DNA from: Cyclobacteriaceae bacterium
GTDB lineage: Bacteria > Bacteroidota > Bacteroidia > Cytophagales > Cyclobacteriaceae
Direction of reading: 5' to 3'
Length of the DNA stretch: 12,906 bases
Assembly (NCBI GenBank): GCA_009885605.1
Contig: VFKK01000027.1
Location: forward strand, 1-12,906
The translations under genes and the position numbers were made by a program. The notes beneath the pieces are model-generated. The model saw nothing but the letters and a program-made list of their open reading frames with translations. It ran no database searches and was not told the DNA's origin. This document shows positions 1 to 6,190 of this stretch, piece after piece (the stretch's first letter is position 1; each line of letters starts with the position of its first letter).

Positions 1-2456
1 GCAGAACCCGCAACGTAGCCGATCCCCAGGCCCGCAATTCCCGCGAATACTCCCGCGGCCGTCACGTCTGCACCAGCACCGGGACCACGGATGATCATGG
101 GTCTGTCATGGTAGCGCTCTGTGGTCAGCAAAATCATGTTGTCACTTCCCTGCAATCCACTAAAAGGATGTGCAATCGGCAATGAATTCAACCCGACAGT
201 GGCTTTTCCGTTTTCCAAAGTAGCCATGAATCGGAGTTTTTCTCCTCTGGCACCTGCTTGGGTCAGCATGTCACCAAATTCCTGATCGTGGCCTTGAAGC
301 TTCTGGAAAAACTCCTCCACAGAGGCCGTTTTACGGCAATCTTCCGGAACCATGCTTTGAATGGTGATTGAGTCAAACTCTAATTCCTGTTCAGCTTCTC
401 TGCCGAGAATCAGAATTTTTCGGGCCACGTCCATTCCGCTTAGATCGTCTCTCGGATCTGGTTCGGTATAGCCTTTTTCCTTTGCAACTCTGACAACTTC
501 TGAGAATGGAGCCCCATTTTCCAATTCGGAAAAAATGAAATTCATAGATCCGCTGAGGACAGCTTGAATCCGGATCACCCGATCGCCGCTCAGCATCAGA
601 TCCTGAAGTGTATTGATTACCGGGAGACCGGCAGCCACGTTAGTTTCGTAGAGGAATTTTACTCCCCGCTTTTTTGCTAGTTTTTTCAGTGCTTTATATT
701 GCTCCATCGAGCCGGAATTGGCCTTTTTGTTTGGAGTAACGATGGCAACTTTGGCTTCCAAAATTCTGAAATAGGCATCTGCCACTTCCTGACTTGCAGT
801 GCAATCCACAAAAACCGAGTTTGAGAAGTTCATTTCCTCCATGGTCTGAATAAATTTCTCCAAGTCCATTTTTGGATCCCCATCAGTTAGCTGATGTGGG
901 TTTTTAAGATCAAACCCATCTTCATGGAATGCCATAAAACGGCTATTCGCCAATCCGTGAATCTGAATATCGAGTTCGCTTTCACCGCGGAGTTTACGCT
1001 GTTGATTTGCAATCATTTTGATTAAAGCCTGACCGATCAGTCCTGTACCCACCAGGAATACGTGGAGGACTTTGGTTTCGGAAAGGAAAAATGCCTCGTG
1101 CAAAGCATTGAGTGCCTTTTGCAAATCAGGCTGAGGAATTACCGCAGAGATATTCAATTCAGAACTTCCCTGTGCGATTGCCGCCACGTTGATGTTATTG
1201 CGACCAAGTGCACGGAACATTCTTCCTGAAGCTCCGGGGTTTGACTTCATATTTTCCCCCACCACAGCCACTGTTGCAAGATTGTGAAGAAGAATCACAT
1301 GATCCATTTCTCCGGATTTGATCTCGTAATAGAACTCCTTTTCCACCGCTTCTTTTGCCGCGTGAGCTTCATGAGTTTTGATGGCAAGGCAGATACTATG
1401 CTCAGATGAAGCCTGAGAAATCAGCAAAATATTGACTTTGGCTTCAGCCAATGCCTTGAATACCCGGCTACTTGCCCCGACAGAATCCATTAATCCTGCA
1501 CCCTGAACAGTTACTATGGAAATATTTGACATCGAACTGATGCCTTTGATCAACGCGCCGTGGCTGACTTCACCATTGATGAGCGTTCCCGGATTTTCGG
1601 GCTCAAAGGTGTTTTTGATGTAAATCGGAATAGACTTCTTCATGGCCGGCTGCATAGTCGCCGGGAAGATCACTTTTGCACCAAAGTGAGAAAGCTCCAT
1701 TGCCTCGTTATAACTTAACTGAGGAATGGTAAAAGCGGTGTAAACCAGTTTCGGATCGGAGGTCAATACTCCTGATACATCGGTCCAGATTTCCAGATCT
1801 TCGGCATCAAGTGCAGCTGCAAAAATCGCTGCCGTATAGTCCGAGCCGGACCTTCCCAGGGTGGTGGTCTCCCCTTTGGCAGTCGAAGCAATGAAACCGG
1901 TGATGACTTTTATTCCGTCATGCTTTTGAAAATATTCTTTGATTTTAGCATTGGTGACTTCAAAATCAACTCTGGCTTGGCCGAAGCGATCATTGGTACG
2001 AATGACTTCTCTTGCATCCAGAAATTGAGTTTTGATTCCATGTCCCTGGAGAGATTCTGAAAGCATAAACGATGACAGCCTTTCGCCAAAACTTGCCACA
2101 TAATCCAAAGTCCTTGCAGAATTTTCTTTGATCAGAAAAATTCCGTGAAAAAGATCTTCCAACTCTTTAAATCGCACCTTAACGAAAGTCATCACGGTAG
2201 ACTGATGTTGAACAGCGATTAGCTGCCTCACCATAGTCAGATGCTTCTCCTCCAAAGTCAATAAAAGGTCGCGGTACTCTTCCTCGCCTTCTCTTGCAAG
2301 TTGGGCAATTTTGAGAAGGCTCTCCGTCACTCCCCCAAAGGCAGAAAAAACGACGGCTATTTCATGCTGCTTAAGCTTAGCCTGAATGATGGAAAAAACT
2401 CGTTTGATGTTATCGGGGTTCGCTACAGATGAACCACCAAACTTGATTATTTTCAT
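1..2456 (-). CDS. thrA: Bifunctional aspartokinase I / homoserine dehydrogenase I (3' end cut by window edge)
   Basis: Catalyses the first step (aspartate to aspartyl phosphate) and third step (aspartate semialdehyde to homoserine) of threonine, methionine and isoleucine synthesis in the cytoplasm. Translating the minus strand from the ATG at 2456-2454 gives 818 uninterrupted codons to the left edge. The N-terminus MKIIKFGGSSVANPDNI carries the aspartokinase KFGGSS motif. FGERLSSF (near residue 125) and TLGRSGSDYTAA (near 200) are further kinase motifs. Two ACT-like segments lie around 315-460, including NNINVAAIAQGSSELN. A dinucleotide-binding FLVGTGLIGQALI near 469 opens the dehydrogenase half, with NVAAGLPVINTL near 604 and GPGAGADVTAAGVFAG near the end. 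E. coli ThrA is 820 residues, so only a few residues should be missing. The visible tail is unusually Gly/Ala rich (GIAGLGIGYVAGSA). thrB and thrC probably follow beyond the edge (inference). A putative attenuator lies directly upstream. Confidence 0.95.
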   Translation of the reverse strand, partial: MKIIKFGGSSVANPDNIKRVFSIIQAKLKQHEIAVVFSAFGGVTESLLKIAQLAREGEEEYRDLLLTLEEKHLTMVRQLIAVQHQSTVMTFVKVRFKELEDLFHGIFLIKENSARTLDYVASFGERLSSFMLSESLQGHGIKTQFLDAREVIRTNDRFGQARVDFEVTNAKIKEYFQKHDGIKVITGFIASTAKGETTTLGRSGSDYTAAIFAAALDAEDLEIWTDVSGVLTSDPKLVYTAFTIPQLSYNEAMELSHFGAKVIFPATMQPAMKKSIPIYIKNTFEPENPGTLINGEVSHGALIKGISSMSNISIVTVQGAGLMDSVGASSRVFKALAEAKVNILLISQASSEHSICLAIKTHEAHAAKEAVEKEFYYEIKSGEMDHVILLHNLATVAVVGENMKSNPGASGRMFRALGRNNINVAAIAQGSSELNISAVIPQPDLQKALNALHEAFFLSETKVLHVFLVGTGLIGQALIKMIANQQRKLRGESELDIQIHGLANSRFMAFHEDGFDLKNPHQLTDGDPKMDLEKFIQTMEEMNFSNSVFVDCTASQEVADAYFRILEAKVAIVTPNKKANSGSMEQYKALKKLAKKRGVKFLYETNVAAGLPVINTLQDLMLSGDRVIRIQAVLSGSMNFIFSELENGAPFSEVVRVAKEKGYTEPDPRDDLSGMDVARKILILGREAEQELEFDSITIQSMVPEDCRKTASVEEFFQKLQGHDQEFGDMLTQAGARGEKLRFMATLENGKATVGLNSLPIAHPFSGLQGSDNMILLTTERYHDRPMIIRGPGAGADVTAAGVFAGIAGLGIGYVAGS

Positions 2457-2486
2457 AAATAATGAGGAAGAAAACAGATTGCTGGG

Positions 2487-2513
2487 AAAATGAAATTGAC
2501 CTTAAATAGGCCA
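2487..2513 (-). terminator. Candidate premature terminator in the thrA leader
   Basis: On the minus strand TGGCCT-ATTTA-AGGTCA can form a six-base-pair stem (one G-U pair) with a five-base loop. It is followed by ATTTCATTTT, an imperfect U-rich run. It lies between the stop of the putative Thr/Ile leader peptide and the thrA start, where an attenuator terminator is expected. The stem is short and the U tract interrupted, so the call is tentative. Whether it excludes the GGGGCG/CGCCCC stem just upstream is not obvious from the bases alone. Confidence 0.3.
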
Positions 2514-2515
2514 TA

Positions 2516-2551
2516 GGGGCGAGCACTCAGGTATATTAACGGGAACGCCCC
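2516..2551 (-). promoter_or_regulatory. Leader RNA stem overlapping the 3' end of the thr leader peptide
   Basis: In the thrA leader transcript GGGGCG (2551-2546) is a perfect complement of CGCCCC (2521-2516), enclosing a 24-base loop. The 5' arm overlaps the ACG GGG CGT codons at the end of the putative leader peptide, so a ribosome stalled on the Thr codons just before would affect whether it forms. Two competing pairings are visible: ACGGG/CCCGT (five base pairs around GCGTT, at the end of the leader ORF), and GCACT in the ACT ACA codons with AGTGC downstream. Such alternatives are typical of attenuators. The regulatory role is inferred. Confidence 0.4.
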
Positions 2552-2613
2552 GTAATTGTAGTGCACATCCATGTAGTCATAGAAAAAATGGTGCAAGCGC
2601 CTGTACCCATCAT
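2536..2613 (-). CDS. thrL: Putative Thr/Ile-rich leader peptide of thrA (attenuator)
   Basis: A 25-codon ORF reads ATG ATG at 2613-2608 to TAA at 2538-2536. The peptide begins MMGTGACTIFSM and continues TTWMCTTITGRSR. Thr makes up seven residues (4, 8, 13, 14, 18, 19, 21), Ile two (9, 20) and Met four. The TTIT cluster resembles the core of enterobacterial ThrL (MKRISTTITTTITITTG). It sits 79 bases upstream of thrA on the same strand, about 30 bases downstream of a promoter-like sequence, and its end overlaps potential RNA stems. In enteric bacteria, stalling at Thr/Ile codons when charged tRNA is scarce prevents termination ahead of thrA. I infer the same logic here. There is no recognisable Shine-Dalgarno, as expected for this phylum. 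The ORF is short and chance cannot be excluded, but seven Thr in 25 codons exactly upstream of thrA argues against it. Confidence 0.68.
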   Translation of the reverse strand: MMGTGACTIFSMTTWMCTTITGRSR

Positions 2614-2648
2614 TGGGAAAAGGTTTTCTGAAGAAGAAATGTTCGCTG

Positions 2649-2675
2649 CAAATACCATAACTGGAGAATTGACAA
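2649..2675 (-). promoter_or_regulatory. Candidate thrA-leader promoter (Bacteroidota type)
   Basis: Minus-strand sequence shows TTG (2675-2673), 18 bases, then TATTTG (2654-2649). The Bacteroidota consensus is TTTG, about 19-21 bases, then TAnnTTTG, so the -7 element is a partial match (GGTATTTG rather than TAnnTTTG). A start a few bases past 2649 would put the leader-peptide ATG about 30 bases into the transcript, a sensible spacing for an attenuator. No stronger match was seen in the gap. Confidence 0.35.
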
Positions 2676-2680
2676 GACAA

Positions 2681-2873
2681 TTTTACTGAGGAATTTCCAT
2701 TATGCCAAACAAACTATTAGAGAATTTAAAAATTATTGGAATTTTCGTTACCGATTGTCTAAAAAAACCAGCTTTTGTTAGAAAGTCTATTTTTTTGATT
2801 TTAAAAATCTGATTTACTAAAAAATATTTTTTACAGAATCTGTTAACTTTCTGTAGATCCAAATTTCAAGCAC
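2681..2873. other. AT-rich intergenic segment between divergent thrA leader and META lipoprotein gene
   Basis: This completes the roughly 420-base gap between thrA and the next gene; the thrA-proximal part holds the leader features. It is very AT-rich, with runs of A and T around 2760-2835 and a near-palindrome GATTTTAAAAATC. It should contain the plus-strand promoter for the META lipoprotein. TTTG motifs occur, but I saw no well-spaced TAnnTTTG. No gene is supported here. Confidence 0.5.
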
Positions 2874-3296
2874 CTGAGACTCGTCAAAATTCTTTCACTG
2901 GCTCTTTTAATTCTCTTTTTCTGTAGCTGTAGCAGCACCGAAAAGCTGGATACCGATAGCCTTTTGATTGGCAATACTTGGGAGCTTTCTTCCTTGATGG
3001 GTGAAGATCCTGATAGGAATGAATTCCGCGACGGATTGCCTTCTCTTTCTTTTTTGGAGGGAGGTAAATTGGCAGGATATGCAGGCTGCAATAACTTCTC
3101 CGGAGGCTTTTCCCTGGAGGGAACCTCCATCAAACTCGATCCGGGACCAATGACCAGAAAAGCTTGTCAGGGAATAGGTGAAGATGAATTTATTACTGCC
3201 ATGAGCAGGGTGAAAAATATAAAAGCAGGGAAAGTTAAACTTACCCTGCTCGATGGACCCACAGAAATTATGACTTTGATTCCAAAATCAGAGTAA
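2874..3296 (+). CDS. META-domain (HslJ-like) lipoprotein with apparent CTG start
   Basis: Predicted 140-residue envelope lipoprotein. The C-terminal part is a META domain (family of E. coli HslJ): IGNTWELSS near 32-40, AGCNNFSG near 71-77 with Cys72, and MTRKAC with Cys98. The two Cys lie where META proteins usually keep theirs. Before the TTG at 2964 the frame stays open to a stop at 2844 and encodes an excellent lipoprotein signal, RLVKILSLALLILFFCSC; Cys19 (Ser at -1) is the likeliest lipidation site. No ATG, GTG or TTG occurs between the stop and TTG 2964, so CTG at 2874 is the best start by signal-peptide fit. Starting at 2964 would delete the export signal. Either a rare CTG start is used or an original ATG has mutated. 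Function is unknown; HslJ has been linked to novobiocin tolerance. The gene converges on the GreA-like gene with a 10-base gap. Confidence 0.8.
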   Translation: MRLVKILSLALLILFFCSCSSTEKLDTDSLLIGNTWELSSLMGEDPDRNEFRDGLPSLSFLEGGKLAGYAGCNNFSGGFSLEGTSIKLDPGPMTRKACQGIGEDEFITAMSRVKNIKAGKVKLTLLDGPTEIMTLIPKSE

Positions 3297-3306
3297 ATCC
3301 CTGATT

Positions 3307-3762
3307 CTAGATAATCTCTTCTATCGGGTGGTTTTTCCCCCGGAAATTCACCTGTTCATTTTTCTTTTTCCCAAGAAGTAACTGACCCAGCGGAGAGTTT
3401 TTGCTCAAAAGATAAACTTTCTTGTCCTCCACATTGATTTGGCCAATACTTACGGCCAACATAAACCAATCAGATCCGAGTTTTATCATACTTCCTTCTT
3501 GTACAGATGGAGCCGTTTCTTTGATCGCTTGCAAGCGCTGAATTTCATCCAGATCAATTTTGCTTTGCTTGATCTGCAGCTCCAAAGTCATCAAATCCTG
3601 GGTCATCATCTCGCGACTTGTCTCAAACTTATCCCCGGCGCTGCTTTTGGTTTCTTCAAGAATTCCTTCCAGCATGGTATCCCTCTCTTCCTTGAGAAGT
3701 CTGTATTTTTCTTTCAGCAGCGTCAGTGCAGTCTGGTAAACTTTTGCTTTTAAATCGTTCAT
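3307..3762 (-). CDS. GreA/GreB-like coiled-coil protein
   Basis: A 151-residue protein starting at ATG 3762 (MNDLKAKVYQTALTLL). An in-frame upstream start at 3801 would overlap the preceding gene and is less likely. Residues 1-80 are charged and helical and can form an antiparallel coiled coil with a tip at SSAGDKFETSREMM (residues 40-53). Asp44 and Glu47 have the same D-x-x-E spacing as the catalytic acidic pair (Asp41/Glu44) at the GreA tip. Residues 85-151 are beta-rich and include SPLGQLLLGKK (123-133), matching the C-terminal SP-A-LxGK signature of transcript-cleavage factors. It may therefore bind in the RNA polymerase secondary channel, either as a cleavage factor or as a Gfh/DksA-like modulator. 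The fold call is fairly good; the biochemical activity is inferred. It is the last gene of a tight minus-strand cluster, four bases after the NTF2-like gene. Confidence 0.72.
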   Translation of the reverse strand: MNDLKAKVYQTALTLLKEKYRLLKEERDTMLEGILEETKSSAGDKFETSREMMTQDLMTLELQIKQSKIDLDEIQRLQAIKETAPSVQEGSMIKLGSDWFMLAVSIGQINVEDKKVYLLSKNSPLGQLLLGKKKNEQVNFRGKNHPIEEII

Positions 3763-3766
3763 AAAA

Positions 3767-4228
3767 TTACTCTGTACAAGGTTCTTTGCGTCGTGTATCA
3801 ATGATGTAAACTATTTTCCAGCCGTCTGCGGTTTTTACCAACTGGAATGAATTGACTCCGCAGTGACTGAAACTTCCATTTACATAAAATCTATAGGGTG
3901 TCCAGGCAGATGCCAAGGTGCCGTCAACTTTTATTTGATAATCCATGATTCGCTCATCCAGTTGAGTTTCAGCAGGAGTGGTGGAAATTCGCTTTGCAAA
4001 ATCTGCAACTGAATTACTTCCCACTTCACTTCCTTCAGGCTTTGCAACCACGGTATTCATGATTGCTTCAGGAATAAATGCTGCTGTAACCTGCGCTGCA
4101 TTCTTGGCTCTCATTCCGTCGAAAAGAGAAACAATTACCGCCTTTACCTCCTCTTCTTCAGACTGCGAAAAAGCTGGAATTCCGGCCCAAATGGCTAAGA
4201 AGACAAAAAGGATGAGTTTTCTTTTCAT
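3767..4228 (-). CDS. Secreted NTF2-like (putative lumazine-binding/SnoaL-type) protein
   Basis: A 153-residue protein with a classical signal peptide, MKRKLILFVFLAIWAGIPAFSQ, probably cleaved after AFS near residue 21. There is no lipobox, so a periplasmic location is expected. The mature part has the cone-fold pattern of NTF2-like proteins: an N-terminal helix EEEEVKAVIVSLFDGMRAKN, a central strand with SAWTPYRFYVNGSFSHCGVNSF, and TADGWKIVYIIDTRRKEPC at the end. The HCGVNSFQL and ADGWKI...DTRRKE segments match the group often labelled putative lumazine-binding. No substrate can be deduced. Two Cys near 119 and 151 could form a disulphide. It lies 13 bases after the SDR gene and four bases before the GreA-like gene, so co-transcription is likely. 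Confidence 0.8.
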   Translation of the reverse strand: MKRKLILFVFLAIWAGIPAFSQSEEEEVKAVIVSLFDGMRAKNAAQVTAAFIPEAIMNTVVAKPEGSEVGSNSVADFAKRISTTPAETQLDERIMDYQIKVDGTLASAWTPYRFYVNGSFSHCGVNSFQLVKTADGWKIVYIIDTRRKEPCTE

Positions 4229-4241
4229 TTTAATTTTTTGA

Positions 4242-4919
4242 TTAGGACTCTCCGTAAAGTTTGAAAGTCATATTTCGCAAGGCCGGTGTGTTTACCGCAT
4301 AATGCATGGCTTCAGCAATGTCATTTGGATTAACCCATTTGCTGAAATCTGCATCCGGCATCGATTTTCTGTTTTGAGGAGTATCAATCGTACTCGGCAC
4401 GAAAATATGCGAACGGATTGAAGTCTCTTTGGTTTCTTCCCCGATGATTTCGGCAAGCGTAATCACTAGTTTTTTACTCATCGCATATGCCAAAACTCCT
4501 TGCGCATCAGCCGGCTGTAGAGCAGGCCTCGCTCCCACGAAGAGGAAAGTGCCTTTTTGTTGCTTTTTCATGATCGGTAAGAAGCCTTTCACCAAATGAA
4601 AAGCACTGTAGAAATTAAGCTTAAACATCTTTTCAAGATCTTTTTGCAAGGTATCTTCAAGAGCGCCTGACATGAAACCTCCCACTATAAGCGCAAGTGC
4701 ATCTACTTCACCGTATTGCAAATGATATTCCTTGATAAAATCGCTTACGGCTTTCTCGTCAGTCACATCCACTTCATAGACATCGTCCGCCTCCTCCACC
4801 ACTTCGTCTTTGCCCGGCTGGGTCAAAGCAATTATATGGTATCCTTCTCTCTTAAACTTCTCGACCACCGCTTGCCCGAGATTTCCTGCTGCTCCGGTGA
4901 TTATGATATTTCTGGTCAT
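4242..4919 (-). CDS. Short-chain dehydrogenase/reductase, dihydropteridine-reductase-like
   Basis: A 225-residue Rossmann-fold NAD(P)-dependent oxidoreductase. The N-terminus NIIITGAAGNLG (4-15) is the TGxxGxxG cofactor motif. Asp54/Asp52 in YEVDVTDEKA lies where the adenine ring is bound. The catalytic Tyr145 and Lys149 occur in YAMSK. The usual active-site Ser is absent: the strand before the Tyr reads GTFLFVGARPAL. Vertebrate quinonoid dihydropteridine reductase shows the same Gly/Ala-type replacement, and the short length and GARPAL segment also point towards that branch. Substrate is not proven. It is the first gene of a three-gene minus-strand cluster and diverges from mscS across 58 bases. 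A 5-bp inverted repeat CCTTA/TAAGG lies in that gap (4959-4977). Confidence 0.85.
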   Translation of the reverse strand: MTRNIIITGAAGNLGQAVVEKFKREGYHIIALTQPGKDEVVEEADDVYEVDVTDEKAVSDFIKEYHLQYGEVDALALIVGGFMSGALEDTLQKDLEKMFKLNFYSAFHLVKGFLPIMKKQQKGTFLFVGARPALQPADAQGVLAYAMSKKLVITLAEIIGEETKETSIRSHIFVPSTIDTPQNRKSMPDADFSKWVNPNDIAEAMHYAVNTPALRNMTFKLYGES

Positions 4920-4977
4920 GATTATGAAAAATTGATCCCGATTATCGTTAAAATTAGCCTTAATTTTTCAATAAGGC

Positions 4978-5871
4978 ATGAATCACCTCAAAACCAGTAT
5001 ACAGAGTAAAGAAAATAAGCGCAAAAGAAACTTTGCCATTAAACTTCTTTTACTGATTGTTTTAGAATTTTTCTATGAAGGCGACACTTTTTTGAGTCCT
5101 TTATTCGAACGATATTCCATACTTTATAACGTTGTCAAAGCGCTGATTTTCCTGCTGAGCACTAATCTTTTGATCTCCCTGGGAAGGATCATCACCCTTA
5201 GAATCTACCTCCAGAAAACTGATGATTCTAAAGTTCAGCCAAATTTTGTAATCGGAATAGACCGAATTTCGAGCATCCTGAATGTGAACGCGATCTTGAT
5301 TTCATTCATACTAGCCTTCGGAATTAAGCCGCTGGAGTTCCTGACCAGCATCACTATTGTAGCTGCGGCCATCGCCATTTTGACCAAGGATTTTATTTCC
5401 AATATCATCAACGGTTTGATTATCATGTTTTCGGATCAACTGGAAATTGGAGACAAAATCCACATTGGAAAAAGCACAGGGTTTATCCGGGATATCACTC
5501 TCAGCAATATCACTCTGAAAAACGATACCGGTGAAATTATCATCATCCCGAACTCGATGGTACTTACATCTGAGGTTATCAATTATTCCAAAAACAATGC
5601 ACATCAGGTCATTTTTGACACCGAACTTCCCTATTCTACAGAGCTACAATTGAATGGACTGGAAGAAAAATTAAACGAGGTTTTAAAATCATTTTCAGAG
5701 TATGTTTTCCTGGAAGGAGCTCAGCTAAATGTCCTCGAACGAAAAGCCGAAACTCTGCTGGTGCGGTACCAATTTCCAATTAAATCCGGAGAAAAGGCCA
5801 CCGAAATCCAGGTGAGAAAAGTAATCAACCAAGCCTTGATCGATTGGAGTCATGAAAAGCGAAAAGCCTAA
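4978..5871 (+). CDS. Small mechanosensitive channel, MscS family
   Basis: A 297-residue inner-membrane protein. Three hydrophobic segments are visible, near 20-41, 50-72 and 98-118. They are followed by the pore-lining helix plus beta domain: TSITIVAAAIAILTKDFISN, then GLIIMFSDQLEIGDKI and GEIIIIPNSMVLTSEVINY. This order (pore helix, GLIIM--D---IGD-I, IPNS) is diagnostic of MscS. The C-terminal alpha-beta portion is short. The expected role is release of solutes on hypo-osmotic shock. The ATG at 4978 is the first in frame after the divergent gap and is followed by a basic stretch, then TM1, which fits. Its last 20 bases overlap the alkyltransferase-like gene in another frame. Confidence 0.9.
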   Translation: MNHLKTSIQSKENKRKRNFAIKLLLLIVLEFFYEGDTFLSPLFERYSILYNVVKALIFLLSTNLLISLGRIITLRIYLQKTDDSKVQPNFVIGIDRISSILNVNAILISFILAFGIKPLEFLTSITIVAAAIAILTKDFISNIINGLIIMFSDQLEIGDKIHIGKSTGFIRDITLSNITLKNDTGEIIIIPNSMVLTSEVINYSKNNAHQVIFDTELPYSTELQLNGLEEKLNEVLKSFSEYVFLEGAQLNVLERKAETLLVRYQFPIKSGEKATEIQVRKVINQALIDWSHEKRKA

Positions 5872-6190
5872 TTATTTTGACCTAGTCTATCAGGTCGTCC
5901 GGGAAATCCCGAGCGGAAGGGTATGCCCCTATGGTACAATCGCAAACTATCTTGGGATCAAAAGCGGTGCAAGAATGGTTGGATATGCCATGAATGCAGC
6001 TCACACCATGCCGGATGTACCCGCACATCGTGTGGTAAATCGACAGGGATTATTAACCGGAAGGCATCATTTCTCTACCCCGACACTGATGCAGGAATTG
6101 CTGGAAAAAGAGGGAGTGATCGTGGAAAATGATCAGGTCAAAGACTTCGAAAAGTTGTTTTGGAATCCGGAAACCGAGCTGAAAGTTTGA
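5852..6190 (+). CDS. atl: Alkyltransferase-like protein (MGMT family, Cys replaced by Ala)
   Basis: A 112-residue protein equivalent to the DNA-binding C-terminal domain of O6-alkylguanine-DNA alkyltransferase. Residues seen: Tyr27 in CPYGTIA (base-flipping Tyr region), Arg41 in ARMVGYAM (arginine finger), and VPAHRVVNRQG at 56-66. The catalytic motif PCHR of true methyltransferases is PAHR here (Ala58), so it cannot accept an alkyl group. Known ATL proteins lack this Cys and bind O6-alkylguanine lesions to recruit nucleotide excision repair; that role is inferred here. It overlaps the end of mscS by 20 bases (ATG at 5852), so it is probably translated from the same transcript. Its TGA (6188-6190) directly abuts the stop of the convergent symporter gene. 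Confidence 0.9.
   Translation: MKSEKPNYFDLVYQVVREIPSGRVCPYGTIANYLGIKSGARMVGYAMNAAHTMPDVPAHRVVNRQGLLTGRHHFSTPTLMQELLEKEGVIVENDQVKDFEKLFWNPETELKV

Noticed and set aside
2453..2680. 75-codon minus-strand ORF covering the thrA leader
   Set aside because: It starts at a TTG inside the likely promoter, has no recognisable composition, and overlaps both the Thr-rich leader ORF (another frame) and the thrA start. It looks like a chance open frame.
2843..3133. Minus-strand ORF opposite the META lipoprotein
   Set aside because: The opposite strand encodes a recognisable META domain and signal peptide; this frame is its shadow.
3763..3801. Upstream in-frame start for the GreA-like gene
   Set aside because: It would overlap the end of the NTF2-like gene and add a polar stretch unrelated to the coiled coil; ATG 3762 fits the gap exactly.
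4959..4977. CCTTA/TAAGG inverted repeat in the SDR-mscS gap as a terminator or operator
   Set aside because: Only five base pairs, no T run, and both flanking genes diverge from this point, so a terminator makes no sense; evidence is too weak for an operator call.
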